Shown piece by piece: positions 15,809 to 24,680 of a stretch of 64,000 nt of DNA; position 1 is the stretch's first letter, and the number at the start of each line of letters is the position of its first letter. The translations under genes and the position numbers were made by a program. The stretch spans positions 62,001-126,000 of the forward strand of contig NZ_QUQO01000002.1 of NCBI RefSeq assembly GCF_003399445.1, in the 5' to 3' direction. The notes under the pieces were generated by a model. The model did not search any database and had not been told where the DNA came from. It saw nothing but the letters and a program-made list of their open reading frames with translations. The stretch is from Parvularcula marina (lineage in GTDB: Bacteria > Pseudomonadota > Alphaproteobacteria > Caulobacterales > Parvularculaceae).

Positions 15809-18147
15809 TGGCGACTTTCTCTGAAAACCTCGAACGGTCTATTCACCGCGCCATTGCGCTCGCAACGGAGAAAAAGCAGGAGCTCGCAACGCTTGAGCAC
15901 CTCCTTTATTCGCTGACGGAGGATCCGGACGCGAAAGCCGTCATGGAAGCCTGTGATGTCGATATCGAGGAGCTGCGCGAACAACTCATCGAATATATCG
16001 ACGAGGATCTCGAAAAGCTCCGGGTCGAGGATGCGGATGACGCCAAGCCGACGGCCGGGTTCCACCGGGTGGTCCAGCGCGCGCTGATTCATGTCGAAAC
16101 CTCCGGCCGCTCCGAAGTGACGGGGGCGAACATTCTCGTCGCCATCTTCGCCGAGCGCGAGAGCCATGCGACCTTCTTCCTCAATACCCACGGCATGACC
16201 CGCTATGATGCGGTGAACTACATATCACACGGCCTGCCGAAGAATGGCGCGCCTGCGCCGGGCCGCTCGCCGCGCGGTGTCGAAGAGGATGAGGAGTCCG
16301 CGACAAAACAGGGTCCGCAGGCGCTTGAGGCGTATACGGTCGATCTCAATGCGAAAGCCCGCAAGGGCAAGATCGACATCCTTGTCGGCCGCGAAAAAGA
16401 GGTCGAACGCGCGATCCAGGTGCTGTGCCGCCGTCGCAAGAATAACCCGCTTTTCGTCGGTGACCCCGGTGTCGGCAAGACGGCGATTGCCGAAGGGCTC
16501 GCCCGCCGCATCGTCGATGAGGAAGTCCCCGAAGTGCTCGCCGAGGCGACGATCTTCTCGCTCGACATGGGCGCGCTGCTTGCCGGCACGCGCTATCGCG
16601 GCGATTTCGAGGAGCGCATGAAGGCGGTCCTCAAAGAACTCGAAGCCCATCATGATGCGATCCTCTTCATTGACGAGATCCACACCATCATCGGCGCGGG
16701 CGCGACATCCGGCGGGGCGATGGATGCCTCGAACCTCCTCAAACCGGCGCTGCAGGCGGGCTCGCTCAAATGCATGGGTTCGACCACCTTCAAGGAATAC
16801 AAGCAGCATTTCGAGAAGGACCGGGCGCTTTCCCGCCGCTTCCAGAAGATCGACATTGTCGAGCCGAGTATTCAGGACACGATTGAAATCCTGCGCGGCC
16901 TGCGGCCTGCGTTCGAGGATCATCACAATCTGACCTATTCGGACGAAGCCATCGTCACGGCGGTCGAGCTGTCAGCGAAATACATGACCGACCGGCGCCT
17001 GCCGGATAAAGCGATTGACGTGATCGACGAGGCCGGTGCCCGCCAGATGCTTTATAAGCCCGAAGACCGGGTGAAGCAGATCGGCGTGCATGAGGTCGAG
17101 GAAATCGTCGCCCAGATGGCGCGTATCCCATCCAAAACCGTCTCGAAATCCGATACCGAGCGCCTCAAAAACATGAATGAGGATCTCAAGCGCGTCGTCT
17201 ACGGACAGGATAACGCGATTGAGCAGCTGACCGCGGCAATCAAACTCAGCCGCGCAGGGCTTCGCGAGCCTGACAAGCCCATCGGCTCCTATCTCTTTGC
17301 GGGCCCGACCGGGGTTGGTAAAACCGAGGTCGCTAAACAGCTCGCCAAAATGATGGGGGTCGAGCTTCTTCGCTTTGACATGTCCGAATATATGGAGCGC
17401 CATACGGTCAGTCGTCTGATCGGTGCGCCTCCCGGCTATGTCGGCTTTGATCAGGGCGGCGGGCTTCTCACCGATGCCGTTGACCAGAACCCGCATGCGG
17501 TCGTCCTTCTCGATGAGATCGAAAAGGCGCACCCGGAGATTTTCAACATTCTCCTGCAGGTCATGGATAATGGCTCGCTGACTGACACGCATGGCAAGAA
17601 GATCGACTTCCGCAATGTCATCATTATCATGACGACCAATGCGGGCGCGTCCGATGCGGCGAAGAACGAGATCGGCTTTGGCCGCGGGAAGGCGACCGAC
17701 CAGCAGAACCAGGCGATCGAGAAACTCTTCACGCCGGAATTCCGCAACCGCCTCGATGCGATCATCACCTTTGCCGGTCTGTCGAAACCGATTGTCGACC
17801 GGATCGTTGCGAAATTCGTCATGCAGCTTGAAGCCCAGCTTGCCGACCGCAATGTGACCTTCGAACTAACGGAGGAGGCGACCCGCTGGCTCTCAGAGCG
17901 CGGCTTTGATGAGGAGATGGGTGCACGTCCGCTCTCCCGCACCATTCAGGAACATATCAAAAAGCCGATTGCGGATGAAATCCTCTTCGGCCTTCTGAAA
18001 GAGGGCGGTATTGTCCGTGTGATGACCAAGAAAGAGGGCGAGAAAAAAGTTCTCGACTTCGAATTCATCCCCGAAGAGCCCAAGCGCGATCCGTCAACGG
18101 ATGGCGGCGGCGATGGCGAGAAGGCCGAAGAAGAACGGGTGCGGTAA
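15805..18147 (+). CDS. clpA: ATP-dependent Clp protease ATP-binding subunit ClpA
   Basis: A Hsp100/AAA+ unfoldase that feeds substrates to ClpP. The 780 residues contain an N-terminal ClpS-binding domain, AAA module 1 with GDPGVGKT and LFIDEIH, AAA module 2 with GPTGVGKT and [10 protein letters not shown], and the ClpA-type IGF-like loop (EIGFGRG). A charged tail ([15 protein letters not shown]) extends beyond the usual end. Two ATGs (15805, 15808) are possible, both overlapping the clpS stop. No terminator is evident; a palindromic repeat region follows. Confidence 0.96.
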   Translation: MMATFSENLERSIHRAIALATEKKQELATLEHLLYSLTEDPDAKAVMEACDVDIEELREQLIEYIDEDLEKLRVEDADDAKPTAGFHRVVQRALIHVETSGRSEVTGANILVAIFAERESHATFFLNTHGMTRYDAVNYISHGLPKNGAPAPGRSPRGVEEDEESATKQGPQALEAYTVDLNAKARKGKIDILVGREKEVERAIQVLCRRRKNNPLFVGDPGVGKTAIAEGLARRIVDEEVPEVLAEATIFSLDMGALLAGTRYRGDFEERMKAVLKELEAHHDAILFIDEIHTIIGAGATSGGAMDASNLLKPALQAGSLKCMGSTTFKEYKQHFEKDRALSRRFQKIDIVEPSIQDTIEILRGLRPAFEDHHNLTYSDEAIVTAVELSAKYMTDRRLPDKAIDVIDEAGARQMLYKPEDRVKQIGVHEVEEIVAQMARIPSKTVSKSDTERLKNMNEDLKRVVYGQDNAIEQLTAAIKLSRAGLREPDKPIGSYLFAGPTGVGKTEVAKQLAKMMGVELLRFDMSEYMERHTVSRLIGAPPGYVGFDQGGGLLTDAVDQNPHAVVLLDEIEKAHPEIFNILLQVMDNGSLTDTHGKKIDFRNVIIIMTTNAGASDAAKNEIGFGRGKATDQQNQAIEKLFTPEFRNRLDAIITFAGLSKPIVDRIVAKFVMQLEAQLADRNVTFELTEEATRWLSERGFDEEMGARPLSRTIQEHIKKPIADEILFGLLKEGGIVRVMTKKEGEKKVLDFEFIPEEPKRDPSTDGGGDGEKAEEERVR

Positions 18148-18216
18148 TAATGGGTAGGGCGGCACGCCTAAAGCGATCCGCTCTACGGACGGTGAAACCA
18201 ATCTCACCGCCCGCTC

Positions 18217-18428
18217 ATCCCCGCGAAAGCGGGGATCTGCCTCTGAGGCGTGGTCTCTCCATCCGTCATCCCGCGGCTTGACCGCGGGACCCATGGGCAA
18301 GTCTTTCCAACCAAAACCATCGTCGCCCCGGGCGAAGCCCCGGGGCCCATCTCCGACATAATCCACCAATTCCGGCCGAGCGGTTCTGTGATGGACCCCG
18401 GCGTGCGGGCTCACACCCTTGCCGGGGT
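18217..18428. repeat. clustered GC-rich palindromes (REP-like element)
   Basis: Four strong inverted repeats occur in about 210 bp: ATCCCCGC-GAAA-GCGGGGAT (18217-18236), TCCCGCGG-CTTGA-CCGCGGGA (18269-18289), GCCCCGG...CCGGGGC (18325-18346) and ACCCCGGC...GCCGGGGT (18395-18428). Text such as 'gtcatcccgcggcttgaccgcggga' type palindromes is widespread between genes in alphaproteobacteria. Short frames here are products of the repeat and not genes. Confidence 0.75.
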
Positions 18429-18440
18429 GACGCGGGCTGG

Positions 18441-18727
18441 ATGAGCATAAGCGGAGAATGAAGCACGCTGGGCGCGCGCAACGCGCTGTGCTAGGTCTTC
18501 TCATCGATCATTCCGGGGGAGGCCGGAGGAATAAGGGACGTGCACGTCTTTTGCTGAAAACTGGCCGGCACACGGATCGAAACCGATGCCCGTACCTATA
18601 TCCTGCTGCCCGCCCACCCGTATGATGCTGACTTCGCGAACGGGCTCCTCAATCAGACGATGGACGATTACGTCCGCGCGACCTGGGACAGTGAGGCCGA
18701 TATCGAGGCCCAGCACAACCGCATCGC
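18441..18727 (+). pseudogene. truncated, decayed duplicate of the GNAT acetyltransferase gene
   Basis: This stretch is a diverged copy of 19646-19934, including about 90 bp of leader and the RBS GGAGGAATAA. The GTG start of the intact copy reads GGG here, one base is lost in the A-run of the GCTGAAAAA segment, and similarity fades near 18727, about one third into the gene. It therefore cannot make the acetyltransferase. The intact gene between the two copies suggests a segmental duplication that has since decayed. Confidence 0.85.
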
Positions 18728-18790
18728 ACTTGGCGGCACCCCGCTTTGGCCATATGCTCTGAGTGCACATTGCCTCAGGGGAGGGACATC

Positions 18791-19630
18791 ATGAAAATTC
18801 TGCTTGGCGCTGGAGCACTCCTCCTCACCACCACGAACATGGCTGCCGCGCAGCACGACGCGGCCGACCAGTTCCCGCCACTCGTTCAGGCGGCGGTGCA
18901 GTCGCCAATCATTTTGCCCGTCTTTCCGGAGACGACCATCTCGCCGGAGGCGGAGCGTGTCCATGCGGCCATTCCGCTGGACCCGGTCAATGTGGCGCTG
19001 GTGTCGGTATTCGAGCGAGAGATTCGCCCCCACCGTCCGGCCTCAATCCGGGTGATCGTAATGAGCGGCGGCCGGGTTTCCCCCGACATGCGTCTTGTCG
19101 GCGCGTCTGCGGTGGGCGGCGGTCAGGTTTCGGCCGTCACCAATGGCAGTTTTACAGCCACCGTTAACGACATGGAGCAGCGACAATTGCGGCTGCTGCT
19201 TCAGTTTGCCGATGACGAGGGGCGCAAATCTTCCCGGGAAGTGCCGCTGGTCGTCCTGCCGCCGCCGCCGCCGAGCTCACGGGTTCTTGCGTTCTCGGGT
19301 GCGGAAATCGGCTGGATGTCCGCTGTCAGCGGCAGCACCGGGATGAAACTCTACGCTATCGGCTATTATGATAGCGCGCAGATATCGGAGTATAGTAACG
19401 CAGATTTTCCGTATAAGGAATTGCAGTTCTTTGCGACTGACACTCGCTCGCCGACGGGGGCGGAGCGTCTGGCTGGCCGCATGGTGGCAAACAAAAATAC
19501 TAGCTGGCAGGCAGGGCTCCCCGGCATGGGGGTCAAGCGGGGAGACCTTGTGCGGGTCGTCGCCATATCTCATGAGCGGCGGGGCGCGCGTCCGCCAGAA
19601 GAAACCCTGCTCGTCTATCGCGTCCGATAA
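18791..19630 (+). CDS. exported protein of unknown function
   Basis: 279 residues with a clear signal peptide (MKILLGAGALLLTTTNMAAA), then a mature domain rich in beta-strand patterns. A poly-proline stretch (VVLPPPPPSS, about residues 155-164) divides two halves, and the second half contains IGYYDSAQISEYSNADFPYKEL. GGGGAGGGAC precedes the ATG; a longer frame from 18746 is rejected because it hides the signal peptide. No family is recognised. It sits between the dead and intact copies of the GNAT gene. Confidence 0.7.
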   Translation: MKILLGAGALLLTTTNMAAAQHDAADQFPPLVQAAVQSPIILPVFPETTISPEAERVHAAIPLDPVNVALVSVFEREIRPHRPASIRVIVMSGGRVSPDMRLVGASAVGGGQVSAVTNGSFTATVNDMEQRQLRLLLQFADDEGRKSSREVPLVVLPPPPPSSRVLAFSGAEIGWMSAVSGSTGMKLYAIGYYDSAQISEYSNADFPYKELQFFATDTRSPTGAERLAGRMVANKNTSWQAGLPGMGVKRGDLVRVVAISHERRGARPPEETLLVYRVR

Positions 19631-19645
19631 GCGAAAGCGGTCTGG

Positions 19646-19934
19646 CTGAGCATGTGCGGAGAATGATGTACGCTGGGCGCGCGCAACGCGCTGTGCTAGG
19701 TCTCCTCATCCATCTTTCCGAGGGAGGCAGGAGGAATAAGTGACGGGCACGTCCTTTGCTGAAAAACTGGCTGGCACACGGATCGAAACCGATGCTGGCG
19801 CCTATATCCTGCTGCCCGCCCGTCCGGATGATGCTGAATTCGCAAACGGGCTCCTCAAACAGACGATGGACAATTACGTCCGCGCGACCTGGGATGATGA
19901 GGCCGATATCGCGGCCTATTACGTCCGCAACGCG
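19646..19934 (+). repeat. second copy of the duplicated segment (leader plus 5' part of GNAT gene)
   Basis: This is the intact counterpart of 18441-18727 in the same orientation, about 1.2 kb downstream. It covers the leader and first 65 codons of the GNAT gene. The two copies share long identical runs such as the GCGCGCGCAACGCGCTGTG leader and the ACGTCCGCGCGACCTGGGA coding part. Confidence 0.85.
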
Positions 19935-20267
19935 TTTGAAGGGCGGGCCGAAGACACGCTTGTTCTCTACCGTCAGGGCAAGGAGGGCCGCGAACCTGTC
20001 GGCGCCGTGACCGCGCACGCCCATCTGATATCCGATGGTGAAAAGGCGATCGATCTGGGGGAGATCCACCTTCTCCCCTCCGTGCAGGGACAGGGGCTGG
20101 GCCAGGCGATTATCTCCGAAATCATTGCCAAGGCGGCGCCCCTGCCGGTTACGCTGATGGTGCTGGAAGCCAATCCGGCCCGGCACCTTTATGAACGGTT
20201 AGGCTTTATCGTCGATCGTCCGGGGGAGGGTGACACGGCCCACCGATTGCATATGATAAGGCGTTAA
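19740..20267 (+). CDS. GNAT family N-acetyltransferase
   Basis: A 175-residue acetyltransferase of the Gcn5-related fold. The acetyl-CoA motif A is visible as IHLLPSVQGQGLGQAI (Q-x-x-G-x-G/A), and the C-terminal ANPARHLYERLGF is the usual motif B tyrosine region. It starts with GTG, five bases after AGGAGG. The substrate cannot be told. The leader and 5' third are duplicated at 18441-18727. Confidence 0.9.
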   Translation: MTGTSFAEKLAGTRIETDAGAYILLPARPDDAEFANGLLKQTMDNYVRATWDDEADIAAYYVRNAFEGRAEDTLVLYRQGKEGREPVGAVTAHAHLISDGEKAIDLGEIHLLPSVQGQGLGQAIISEIIAKAAPLPVTLMVLEANPARHLYERLGFIVDRPGEGDTAHRLHMIRR

Positions 20268-20301
20268 GGGGCCGAAGGGACGGCTTGAGGGGGACAAGAT
20301 C

Positions 20302-21027
20302 ATGAACGCGAAACCCAACGCGCCGGCGCGCGCCAAGCGCAGCCGCGAGGATTGCATCCGTCCGTCAAGGAGCTTTTATCTCCGTAAATTCGGTCATCTG
20401 ATGAATGCCATCCGGACAGAGCTGATCATTGTCGGGCTCTTTGTCGTCCTTATGACCTATGCCGGAAATCTCGCGGGCGATCTGGAATTTGTCGTAAAGG
20501 ATGCCGTGCTCGCGGCGGTTCTCCTGATGCTGGCGACCGCCTTTACCGCCTATGACGTGATCGCGGGCGAAATTTTCATCACCGGGCGGGCTGGGAATTG
20601 TCCGAAGGAATGGCGCGTTAGGCCCATGATCGTTATTGGGCTTTTTATCCTTGAGCTGATGATGTTCATCGTCAATCTTGGCATCCTCTTGATGCCCCTG
20701 ATGATTGTTCTGGATATCAATTTCATGGATGTCAGCGCGGCACAGATATTCGCGCTCGCGGCGATCTGGCACTTGATCAATGTGCTGTGGTATCTGGTCT
20801 CACCGGTTGAGCTGCGGGATTTCATCCGGCATGGCGGCTATGCGCTGATCAATGCAGCGCTGTTCCTCTTGATCTCCACCGATGCCTATAGCGCTCTTCC
20901 GATCATCGGCGGCTGGTCGCATGATATGATGACGGTCGCGGGCTACGCGATCATCGTCAGCATGATCTACGTCATCCAGATCCGCGGCTACATTGCTGAA
21001 AGCGCTGCTGCCGAAGCGGAGATGTAA
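20302..21027 (+). CDS. uncharacterised polytopic membrane protein
   Basis: A 241-residue protein with a basic N-terminus and about six hydrophobic helices, for example TELIIVGLFVVLMTYAG, MIVIGLFILELMMFIVNL and AVLLMLATAF. No transport or enzymatic signature is apparent. It starts 35 bp after the GNAT gene with GGGGGACAAG upstream and may share its transcript. Function unknown. Confidence 0.75.
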   Translation: MNAKPNAPARAKRSREDCIRPSRSFYLRKFGHLMNAIRTELIIVGLFVVLMTYAGNLAGDLEFVVKDAVLAAVLLMLATAFTAYDVIAGEIFITGRAGNCPKEWRVRPMIVIGLFILELMMFIVNLGILLMPLMIVLDINFMDVSAAQIFALAAIWHLINVLWYLVSPVELRDFIRHGGYALINAALFLLISTDAYSALPIIGGWSHDMMTVAGYAIIVSMIYVIQIRGYIAESAAAEAEM

Positions 21028-21087
21028 GGGAGAAGGAGCGCAAGCGCCCCAACCGCGCCCGGAACTCATGCCCGGCTCGTGCATTGA

Positions 21088-21264
21088 ATGCGCATGAGGA
21101 ACGAGACACAAACCCGCCATCTTTTCTGGGCCACAAGCTCCGCCATGGCGGTCTTTACCCTGATGAGTTCAGCCCTCGCGCTCTATTTCGGTGCCCAGTC
21201 CTTCAGTGACAGCCCTGATCTGGCGCCAAAAGTCATCGCCGCTGCCGAGATCGGCACAGGATAG
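21088..21264 (+). CDS. possible small membrane protein
   Basis: A 58-codon frame in the gap between two membrane-protein genes encodes one hydrophobic segment (SSAMAVFTLMSSALALYF) followed by a short polar tail. ATG codons occur at 21088 and 21094, and no strong RBS is seen. It may be a real single-span protein or a chance frame. If it is not a gene, 21028-21348 holds nothing else recognisable. Confidence 0.35.
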   Translation: MRMRNETQTRHLFWATSSAMAVFTLMSSALALYFGAQSFSDSPDLAPKVIAAAEIGTG

Positions 21265-21348
21265 GGCGAGGAACCATTCACGCCCCCGCACGTTTCATCA
21301 ACAGCATTTCAAGGAGGCTCCGCGCGATTTTCGCGGGAGATTGAAGAC

Positions 21349-21588
21349 ATGAATATTATTCTCTGGATTATTATTGGCGGCGTTGCCGGTTGGGGCGCTG
21401 AACAGGTCATGCATTCGAACCACGGTATCCTGATGAATATCCTGCTCGGGATTGTCGGCGCGGTCGTCCTTAACGCGATTCTGGCGCTGGCTGGTCTCGC
21501 GCTTGGCGGGATCCTGGGGCAGCTCATCGTTGCCTTTGCCGGTGCGTGCCTCCTGATCTGGCTCGGCCGCAGGCTGCGCCACGCGTAG
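21349..21588 (+). CDS. GlsB/YeaQ/YmgE family stress-response membrane protein
   Basis: A 79-residue protein of the transglycosylase-associated (YeaQ/YmgE) family with three hydrophobic helices and the conserved glycine pattern IIIGGVAGWGAEQVM, GILMNILLGIVGAVV and ending LIWLGRRLRHA. Members accumulate under envelope or general stress; the biochemical role is unknown. An intrinsic terminator follows 30 bp downstream. Confidence 0.88.
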   Translation: MNIILWIIIGGVAGWGAEQVMHSNHGILMNILLGIVGAVVLNAILALAGLALGGILGQLIVAFAGACLLIWLGRRLRHA

Positions 21589-21618
21589 GACTCTAATTCT
21601 ACCCTCATGGTGGGCGGG

Positions 21619-21650
21619 AACCCCGGTGCCTCTGGCGCCGGGGTTTTTTG
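21619..21650 (+). terminator. intrinsic terminator after the GlsB-like gene
   Basis: AACCCCGGTGCC and GGCGCCGGGGTT form a strong stem (one mismatch) around TCT, followed by TTTTTTG. Confidence 0.88.
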
Positions 21651-21787
21651 TCTGCACCCGTCCGCGGTGCGATAGGGTGCAGGCTTTTGCCTGTGCAGAG
21701 AAACGGCCCTCTAGTACCGGTTTAACACACTGAATTTCCATCATCTCTCCAATTCTTCATCTAGTGCCGCTTGATATTTTTGCGCTT

Positions 21788-21815
21788 TTGAACAATGTTC
21801 ATGAACGATGTTCAA
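21788..21815. promoter_or_regulatory. 28-bp near-perfect palindrome before the ketosynthase operon
   Basis: The left arm TTGAACAATGTTCA and the directly adjoining right arm TGAACGATGTTCAA are inverted repeats with 12 of 14 positions matching. Each arm is itself a small palindrome (TGAAC/GTTCA half-sites), giving four half-sites in 28 bp. It ends 18 bp before the preferred ATG at 21834, so it looks like an operator for a dimeric or tetrameric regulator. The ATGs inside it explain a misleading longer reading frame. Confidence 0.65.
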
Positions 21816-21833
21816 TGGCTCGGGGAGAGAGCG

Positions 21834-22967
21834 ATGCAGGATGTCTATCTGACCGCCGCCGGGGCCTGCCTGCCGGGTGCCCCGGTGCCAAATGACCGGA
21901 TGGTGCGCCATATCGGCGTGCTCGATCCGCAGTCGGAACGGCTCGGCCGGTTGATCCTGCGCCACAACCGGATCGAGACGCGACATTACGCGCTGACCGA
22001 AACAGGGGAGGCGACCCATTCCAATGCATCGCTGGCAGCCACGGCCTTGCGCGATGCGATGGGCAATGGCGGCTACGGGATGGAGGAGCTGTCGCTTCTG
22101 GCGGCAGCAACGACGCAAGGGGACTTGCTTGTTCCCGGTCATGCCAGTGCCGTGCACGGAGAGCTGGGCGCAGGTCCGCTCGAAATCGCCAGCTTCCAGT
22201 CGGTCTGCGCCAGCTCAATGATGGCGGCGAAATATGCCGCGCTGTCGGTCGGCGCAGGCGAGGCGCGTCTGGCTGCCGCGACAGGATCTGAATTCTCTTC
22301 GCGCTGGTTCCGCCCGTCTTTTTATACCCCTGCGGAGGAATTGCTGCAGAATAAAGAGCATCGCATGGCGGCGGAGTTCCTGCGCTGGACGCTCTCTGAT
22401 GGGGGCGGGGCGGTCCTGTTTGCGGACCGTCCGGGCGCAAGAACGCCGTCCTATAAGGTCGAGTGGATCACCCTTACCTCGCTCGCTGACCGGTTCGAGA
22501 CCTGCATGATCGCAGGGCAGGGGCCGGAGCATCGCGAAGATTTACGGAACAGCTGGTCCTTCCATCCCGGTGGTCCAGCGGCAGCGGCCCGCGATGGCGC
22601 CATCATGCTTTATCAGGACATGGTGCTCCTCAAGCGGATCATCCGTGCCTGGGTCGGAGAATATCTCAAACTCGTTGATGGCGGGCGCGTCGATCCCAAA
22701 GGAGTCGACTGGCTGCTCTGCCACTATTCAGCGCATTCACTCCGGGAAGAGATCATCTCGCTCCTCAAGACTACGGGCGGCATGATCGATGAGGAGAAAT
22801 GGTTCACCAATTTGCCAACGGCGGGGAATACGGGCTCGGCCTCGCTCTTCGTCATGCTCGATGAGTTCAACCGCAAGGGGCTTGCGCGGCCCGGCGACAA
22901 AATTCTCTGCATCGTGCCCGAAAGCGGGCGCGCCGTGATTTCCTTCATGATGCTGACGGCCCTCTAA
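21834..22967 (+). CDS. beta-ketoacyl-ACP synthase III-like ketosynthase
   Basis: A 377-residue thiolase-fold ketosynthase of the KAS III branch, closest in pattern to StlD/DarB-type enzymes that condense acyl chains in secondary lipid pathways. The catalytic triad is visible: C125 in SVCASSM, a histidine in CHYSAHS (H297 or H301) and N332 in TAGNTGSAS. The ATG at 21834 follows GGGGAGAG and matches the usual N-terminus (MQDVYLTAAGACLPG). An upstream ATG at 21795 lies inside the palindrome. The next gene begins 13 bp after its stop. It is not the housekeeping FabH, because the neighbours are not fatty-acid synthesis genes. Confidence 0.88.
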   Translation: MQDVYLTAAGACLPGAPVPNDRMVRHIGVLDPQSERLGRLILRHNRIETRHYALTETGEATHSNASLAATALRDAMGNGGYGMEELSLLAAATTQGDLLVPGHASAVHGELGAGPLEIASFQSVCASSMMAAKYAALSVGAGEARLAAATGSEFSSRWFRPSFYTPAEELLQNKEHRMAAEFLRWTLSDGGGAVLFADRPGARTPSYKVEWITLTSLADRFETCMIAGQGPEHREDLRNSWSFHPGGPAAAARDGAIMLYQDMVLLKRIIRAWVGEYLKLVDGGRVDPKGVDWLLCHYSAHSLREEIISLLKTTGGMIDEEKWFTNLPTAGNTGSASLFVMLDEFNRKGLARPGDKILCIVPESGRAVISFMMLTAL

Positions 22968-22979
22968 AGGAGTAATTCC

Positions 22980-23669
22980 ATGGCCTATGACACATTGCCT
23001 GAAGACAGCCTGACACAATCGGTGATGCGCCGTCTTGCGCTGGTCTGGATCGATTTCGAAGGCCGGCTGGAGCAGGTGCCGATCATCCGGCGGCTGAATG
23101 CTGGCCGGTTCACGCTCGAGGATTACCGCGCGCTCCTTCTCGATCTGCGCCAGCAAGTCGTTGATGGCGGCTGCTGGATCGCGCGCGCGGCCAGCCATGT
23201 CGATGCAAAGCATATTGATCTCCGCTCGCGCTTCATGCGCCACGCTGTCACAGAGCACCGGGATTTTCAGATGCTGGAGGCCAATTACGTGAATGTCGGC
23301 GGTGCAGCCGAAGACATCCGCCGGGGTCGGAAGAATATCGGCTCGGAGGCACTCTCCGCCTATATGTTCCATAAGGCGTCCCAACCGAACCCGTTCGATC
23401 TCTTGGGCGCGATGTTCATCATCGAAGGTCTGGGCAGCCGCAAGGCGACAGAATGGGGTACCGCCATTCGCGACACGCTCCACCTCCGAGACGATCAGGT
23501 CAGCTTCCTTCTCTATCACGGGGAGGAGGATGACGATCACCTTGCTGACTTTGAGAAATGGGTCACCCGGATCGTCCGGACATCGGAGGAGGGCGACGCG
23601 CTGGTCCGTACGGCCGAAGTCGTCGCCCGGCTCTATGCGCTGCAATTGGAGGAGGTCGGCCGTGGCTGA
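22980..23669 (+). CDS. iron-containing redox enzyme with haem-oxygenase-like fold
   Basis: A 229-residue all-helical protein of the TenA/PqqC/haem-oxygenase-like superfamily. Candidate metal ligands are in the right order for a diiron oxidase or oxygenase of this fold: E92-H93 in TEHRDF, E149 in FIIEGLG, and H180, D184-186 and H187 in YHGEEDDDH. Relatives with this fold include UndA and other haem-oxygenase-like diiron oxidases acting on fatty acids or amino acids. AAGGAG precedes the ATG. Its place after a ketosynthase suggests an acyl-derived substrate (inference). Confidence 0.82.
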   Translation: MAYDTLPEDSLTQSVMRRLALVWIDFEGRLEQVPIIRRLNAGRFTLEDYRALLLDLRQQVVDGGCWIARAASHVDAKHIDLRSRFMRHAVTEHRDFQMLEANYVNVGGAAEDIRRGRKNIGSEALSAYMFHKASQPNPFDLLGAMFIIEGLGSRKATEWGTAIRDTLHLRDDQVSFLLYHGEEDDDHLADFEKWVTRIVRTSEEGDALVRTAEVVARLYALQLEEVGRG

Positions 23670-24567
23670 GCCGCTCCATGTGAAAACGCATGACCCGAAG
23701 GACCCTGATCCCTGGCACGCGCTGCTGCTCGATCAGTCGATCCCGATTGCGCAGGAAGCAAAAACGGCCCTTCTGCGTGGGAACCAGAGCCGGTCTCGGC
23801 GTTATCTGTTGCCTATCGTCCGACCGGTCATTTTCGTCTTTTTCCTCCTTGTGCTGTTCTTCCGCATGATCAGTCCGCGCTGGCCGCACTGGCCGAAGAC
23901 GCTGCACAATGTGATCTATTGGGGGCTGAGGACATTTGCGACGCCCGATGCCAACCGGCTGATCCTCCGGCATTTCATCATCGGCACGGAGATCATGCAG
24001 TTCATCCGCGATAATGCCGGGGTTGCGGCACCGACCATCCCCTTGCGTCCCACAACGCTGGAGGATCTGCGGGACAACACCTTCCTCCAGCACGACCTCA
24101 ATATCTATAATTTCATCATCGGGCTGAATTCAGAACTCAACGCCGCCGGGCGGGAGCTGTCGCCACCGGACCAGATCGATTTCTCTGCCATTTCAGACGG
24201 GCCAATCGAGCTTGGGCCACTGCCCAACGGCCGCCTCAATGCCGTTGATGTCCAGACGGCGATTGAAGCCTATACGCCGGTTTACGGCTTCTTCCTTTCC
24301 CGGAGGGATTTCGAGCGCGCCGCCAATTCACTCCAGCTTGATGAGACCATCGCGATCTATGTCGCGCAGCTTCTGGGGGATGATCACCATCTGACCTTCG
24401 TCAATAATCATCACCCGATGGTGCCCCTGTCTCTTTTTGAGACAGGCTTCCGGCTGATGATGCATGGCTATGACGCGGAGGCGCTGCACGGCTATCTGCG
24501 GCAGAAAAAGCGGCTCGCGGGCCAGCAAAAGGGGGCCACCGCCCCCAAAATTTCGGCTGGTAATTGA
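23662..24567 (+). CDS. uncharacterised membrane-anchored protein (DUF6999-like) of the ketosynthase operon
   Basis: From a GTG overlapping the preceding stop by 8 bp (GGAGGAGG upstream) it encodes 301 residues. There is one strong hydrophobic helix (about 48-69, LLPIVRPVIFVFFLLVLFF), then a helical domain with conserved-looking motifs LRHFIIGTEIMQFI, FLQHDLNIYNFIIGLN and DDHHLTFVNNHHPMVP. The His/Asp richness may mean metal binding. The family is recalled as DUF6999 but that name is tentative. Tight coupling implies joint function with the ketosynthase and diiron-type enzyme. Confidence 0.75.
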   Translation: MAEPLHVKTHDPKDPDPWHALLLDQSIPIAQEAKTALLRGNQSRSRRYLLPIVRPVIFVFFLLVLFFRMISPRWPHWPKTLHNVIYWGLRTFATPDANRLILRHFIIGTEIMQFIRDNAGVAAPTIPLRPTTLEDLRDNTFLQHDLNIYNFIIGLNSELNAAGRELSPPDQIDFSAISDGPIELGPLPNGRLNAVDVQTAIEAYTPVYGFFLSRRDFERAANSLQLDETIAIYVAQLLGDDHHLTFVNNHHPMVPLSLFETGFRLMMHGYDAEALHGYLRQKKRLAGQQKGATAPKISAGN

Positions 24568-24680
24568 TTGAAATCGCTGAAAAAAGGAAATTGACGCCTT
24601 GCACTCTGTCGATCAGGGCGCATGAGGCGTTAACATGGCATGGGCTATGTAGGTCACAAGGACAATTCTGGGAGAAGCCA

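Noticed and set aside
18148-18504. Several small open frames in the palindrome cluster after clpA
   Set aside because: They are generated by the GC-rich repeats, change frame with the repeat and show no RBS or family feature.
22737-23645. Reverse-strand frame of 302 codons opposite the ketosynthase and diiron-type genes
   Set aside because: It crosses two well-supported plus-strand genes and their junction, with no RBS or motif.
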